Assembly (NCBI GenBank): GCA_938048505.1
Contig: CALIUX010000103.1
Span: forward strand, 1-6,045
DNA length: 6,045 bases
Reading direction: 5' to 3'
From: an uncultured Pseudomonadales bacterium
Lineage (GTDB): Bacteria; Pseudomonadota; Gammaproteobacteria; Pseudomonadales; Cellvibrionaceae
In this document: positions 5,087 through 6,045 of the stretch, one piece after another
Numbering within the stretch: the first letter of the stretch is position 1
Layout of the letters: each line of letters begins with the position of its first letter
Position numbers and translations under genes: made by a program
Notes under the pieces: generated by a model
What the model was told of the DNA's origin: nothing
Seen by the model: only the letters and a program-made list of their open reading frames with translations
Databases searched by the model: none

Positions 5087-6045
5087 TTACAGCCTTTCAA
5101 AAGGTACCTTCACCTCAAAAGTCACACGATAATACGGCTCCCAAGCCGGTTCTTGGTAAGCACGAATAGAGCCTTTATGAAATGTACAAATCAGTCGCGC
5201 AACGTACAAGCCAAGCCCCATGTGGACTACATCACCTGAGTTTTTTTGACGATCAGATACCATTGATTCAAATAACTGATGGCGGATATTGTTTGGCAAC
5301 GAGGGGCCAATATTGCTCACTGCTACAATCAAAAAGCCTTCTTGGTATCGCGCAGACAGCTCCACTTTCTGATCCATTGAAAACTGTACCGCATTATCGA
5401 GTAATTTATCGAGCATCTGAACAAAAAAATCGGGCACCAATAGCCCAATACAAGGCTTCGGCAAATCAATATCAGCCACAATAGTACAAGGTGCATAGGC
5501 CGCACCATAGGCTTCGGTTAAGTCAGAAAGCAGATCCAATAACGGGACTTGCTCAAATTCGGCATGAGCAAGTGCTGATTCTATTTGATTAACCGAACTC
5601 ATAGCCGAAAGTGTAGAAGACAAACGCTGCAAACCCGTACGCGCCCTGTCTATATACACTTTTTGGTCTTCTGCTGGTGAGATGTTATCGAGTGAGCTTT
5701 GCACAACAGCAATAGGCGTGCGCAACTCATGCGACAATTTACTGGCAAGATTTTTTAAGTATTCTTGATGCTTGCTTAAACGTGAGACTAGCTGCTCAAA
5801 ACTGCGCGATAGCTGGCCAATTTCATCTGGAATTTGGCTTGCTTCAAAGTAGGATTTTTGAGGGTGGTATTGAGCCTCTACAATTTTTTCTGCGCGTTGC
5901 GCTAACCTACGAATACGCAAGGAATGCACGCTAGCAAATAGCAGTAAAATACCGAGTAAGAATACAATTGACAGCAAGCTAACCAACAAAAAGCGGCCAG
6001 CCAACTGAGCAAGACTCGCTTCAAATTCAGGCTGTTGGTTATCGA
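5087..6045 (-). CDS. Membrane sensor histidine kinase, C-terminal part (5' partial)
   Basis: The frame is open through the right edge (DNQQPEFEASLAQ precedes the TTG at 6004-6002), so the gene continues outside and that TTG is not its start. About 318 residues are seen. Numbering from the TTG codon: a transmembrane helix (about 5-26), a HAMP linker (RIRRLAQRAEKIVEAQY through DEIGQLSRSFEQLVSRL), the H-box SHELRTPIAVVQSSLDN with phospho-acceptor His92 (codon 5731-5729), the N-box DKLLDNAVQFS (Asn204), a G1-like VSNIGPSLP, and the G2 box MGLGLYVARLI. The catalytic core appears complete, although Asn replaces the usual Asp in G1, as in some other active kinases. The protein should autophosphorylate on histidine and pass phosphate to a response regulator, which is not in the window. 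The sensor domain is also outside. SSLDN and LFESMVSDRQ remind me of the kinase of the proteobacterial dedicated sortase system, a tentative match. Confidence 0.92.
   Translation of the reverse strand, partial: DNQQPEFEASLAQLAGRFLLVSLLSIVFLLGILLLFASVHSLRIRRLAQRAEKIVEAQYHPQKSYFEASQIPDEIGQLSRSFEQLVSRLSKHQEYLKNLASKLSHELRTPIAVVQSSLDNISPAEDQKVYIDRARTGLQRLSSTLSAMSSVNQIESALAHAEFEQVPLLDLLSDLTEAYGAAYAPCTIVADIDLPKPCIGLLVPDFFVQMLDKLLDNAVQFSMDQKVELSARYQEGFLIVAVSNIGPSLPNNIRHQLFESMVSDRQKNSGDVVHMGLGLYVARLICTFHKGSIRAYQEPAWEPYYRVTFEVKVPFERL

Noticed and set aside
5025..5132. Plus-strand 35-codon ORF (MSISYLKLIFG...) overlapping the kinase 3' end
   Set aside because: There is no Shine-Dalgarno before its ATG, the second half is antisense to the kinase coding region, and nothing recognisable is in it.
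5304..5315. Loss of kinase ATP-binding function from the Asn-containing G1 box
   Set aside because: Asn at this place also occurs in known active kinases such as CusS-type proteins, and the N and G2 boxes are intact, so it is not evidence of a dead kinase.
5182..5484. Plus-strand 100-codon frame inside the kinase gene
   Set aside because: It lies opposite the conserved N, G1 and G2 boxes of the kinase and has no ribosome site or recognisable fold.
6002..6004. TTG as the start of the histidine kinase
   Set aside because: The frame remains open to the window edge, and the TTG lies immediately before the transmembrane helix, so a sensor region and the true start are expected upstream.

Overview
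The window looks like chromosome of a gram-negative gammaproteobacterium, probably marine or aquatic. It has a TonB-dependent outer-membrane receptor, proton-coupled nucleobase transporters close to Escherichia coli families, a GFA-family zinc protein and a sensor histidine kinase. Base composition is moderate, mid-40s percent G+C by eye. There is no sign of an insertion sequence, phage, tRNA, rRNA or CRISPR array. The taxonomic guess is inference from protein style only.

Layout from left to right: (1) the C-terminal barrel of a TonB-dependent receptor on the plus strand, cut by the left edge and closed by a strong intrinsic terminator; (2) a convergent NCS2 permease of the xanthine/uracil (NAT) branch on the minus strand; (3) a 344-base divergent control region; (4) an AzgA-type NCS2 permease (adenine/guanine/hypoxanthine branch) on the plus strand, with a GTG start; (5) a convergent small GFA-family zinc protein on the minus strand, also with a GTG start; (6) about 250 bases with no gene; (7) the C-terminal part of a membrane histidine kinase on the minus strand, running off the right edge.

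The coherent unit is the divergent pair of purine permeases, which belong to two different substrate branches of one superfamily and together would cover oxidised purines (xanthine, perhaps urate) and the amino/oxo purines (guanine, hypoxanthine, adenine). The receptor may supply the outer-membrane step, but its substrate cannot be read from the sequence. No purine catabolic enzyme is in the window.

The most interesting signal is the leader of the xanthine-type permease. On the minus strand a small stem-loop carries a nine-base loop that is perfectly complementary to the Shine-Dalgarno region about 25 bases downstream. This geometry could form a pseudoknot that hides the ribosome binding site. 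The same stretch also contains a good sigma-54-like -24/-12 element with two GCACCAT boxes upstream, and a perfect TATAAT further upstream. These imply two competing start-site models, and only one of them would put the stem-loop in the mRNA.
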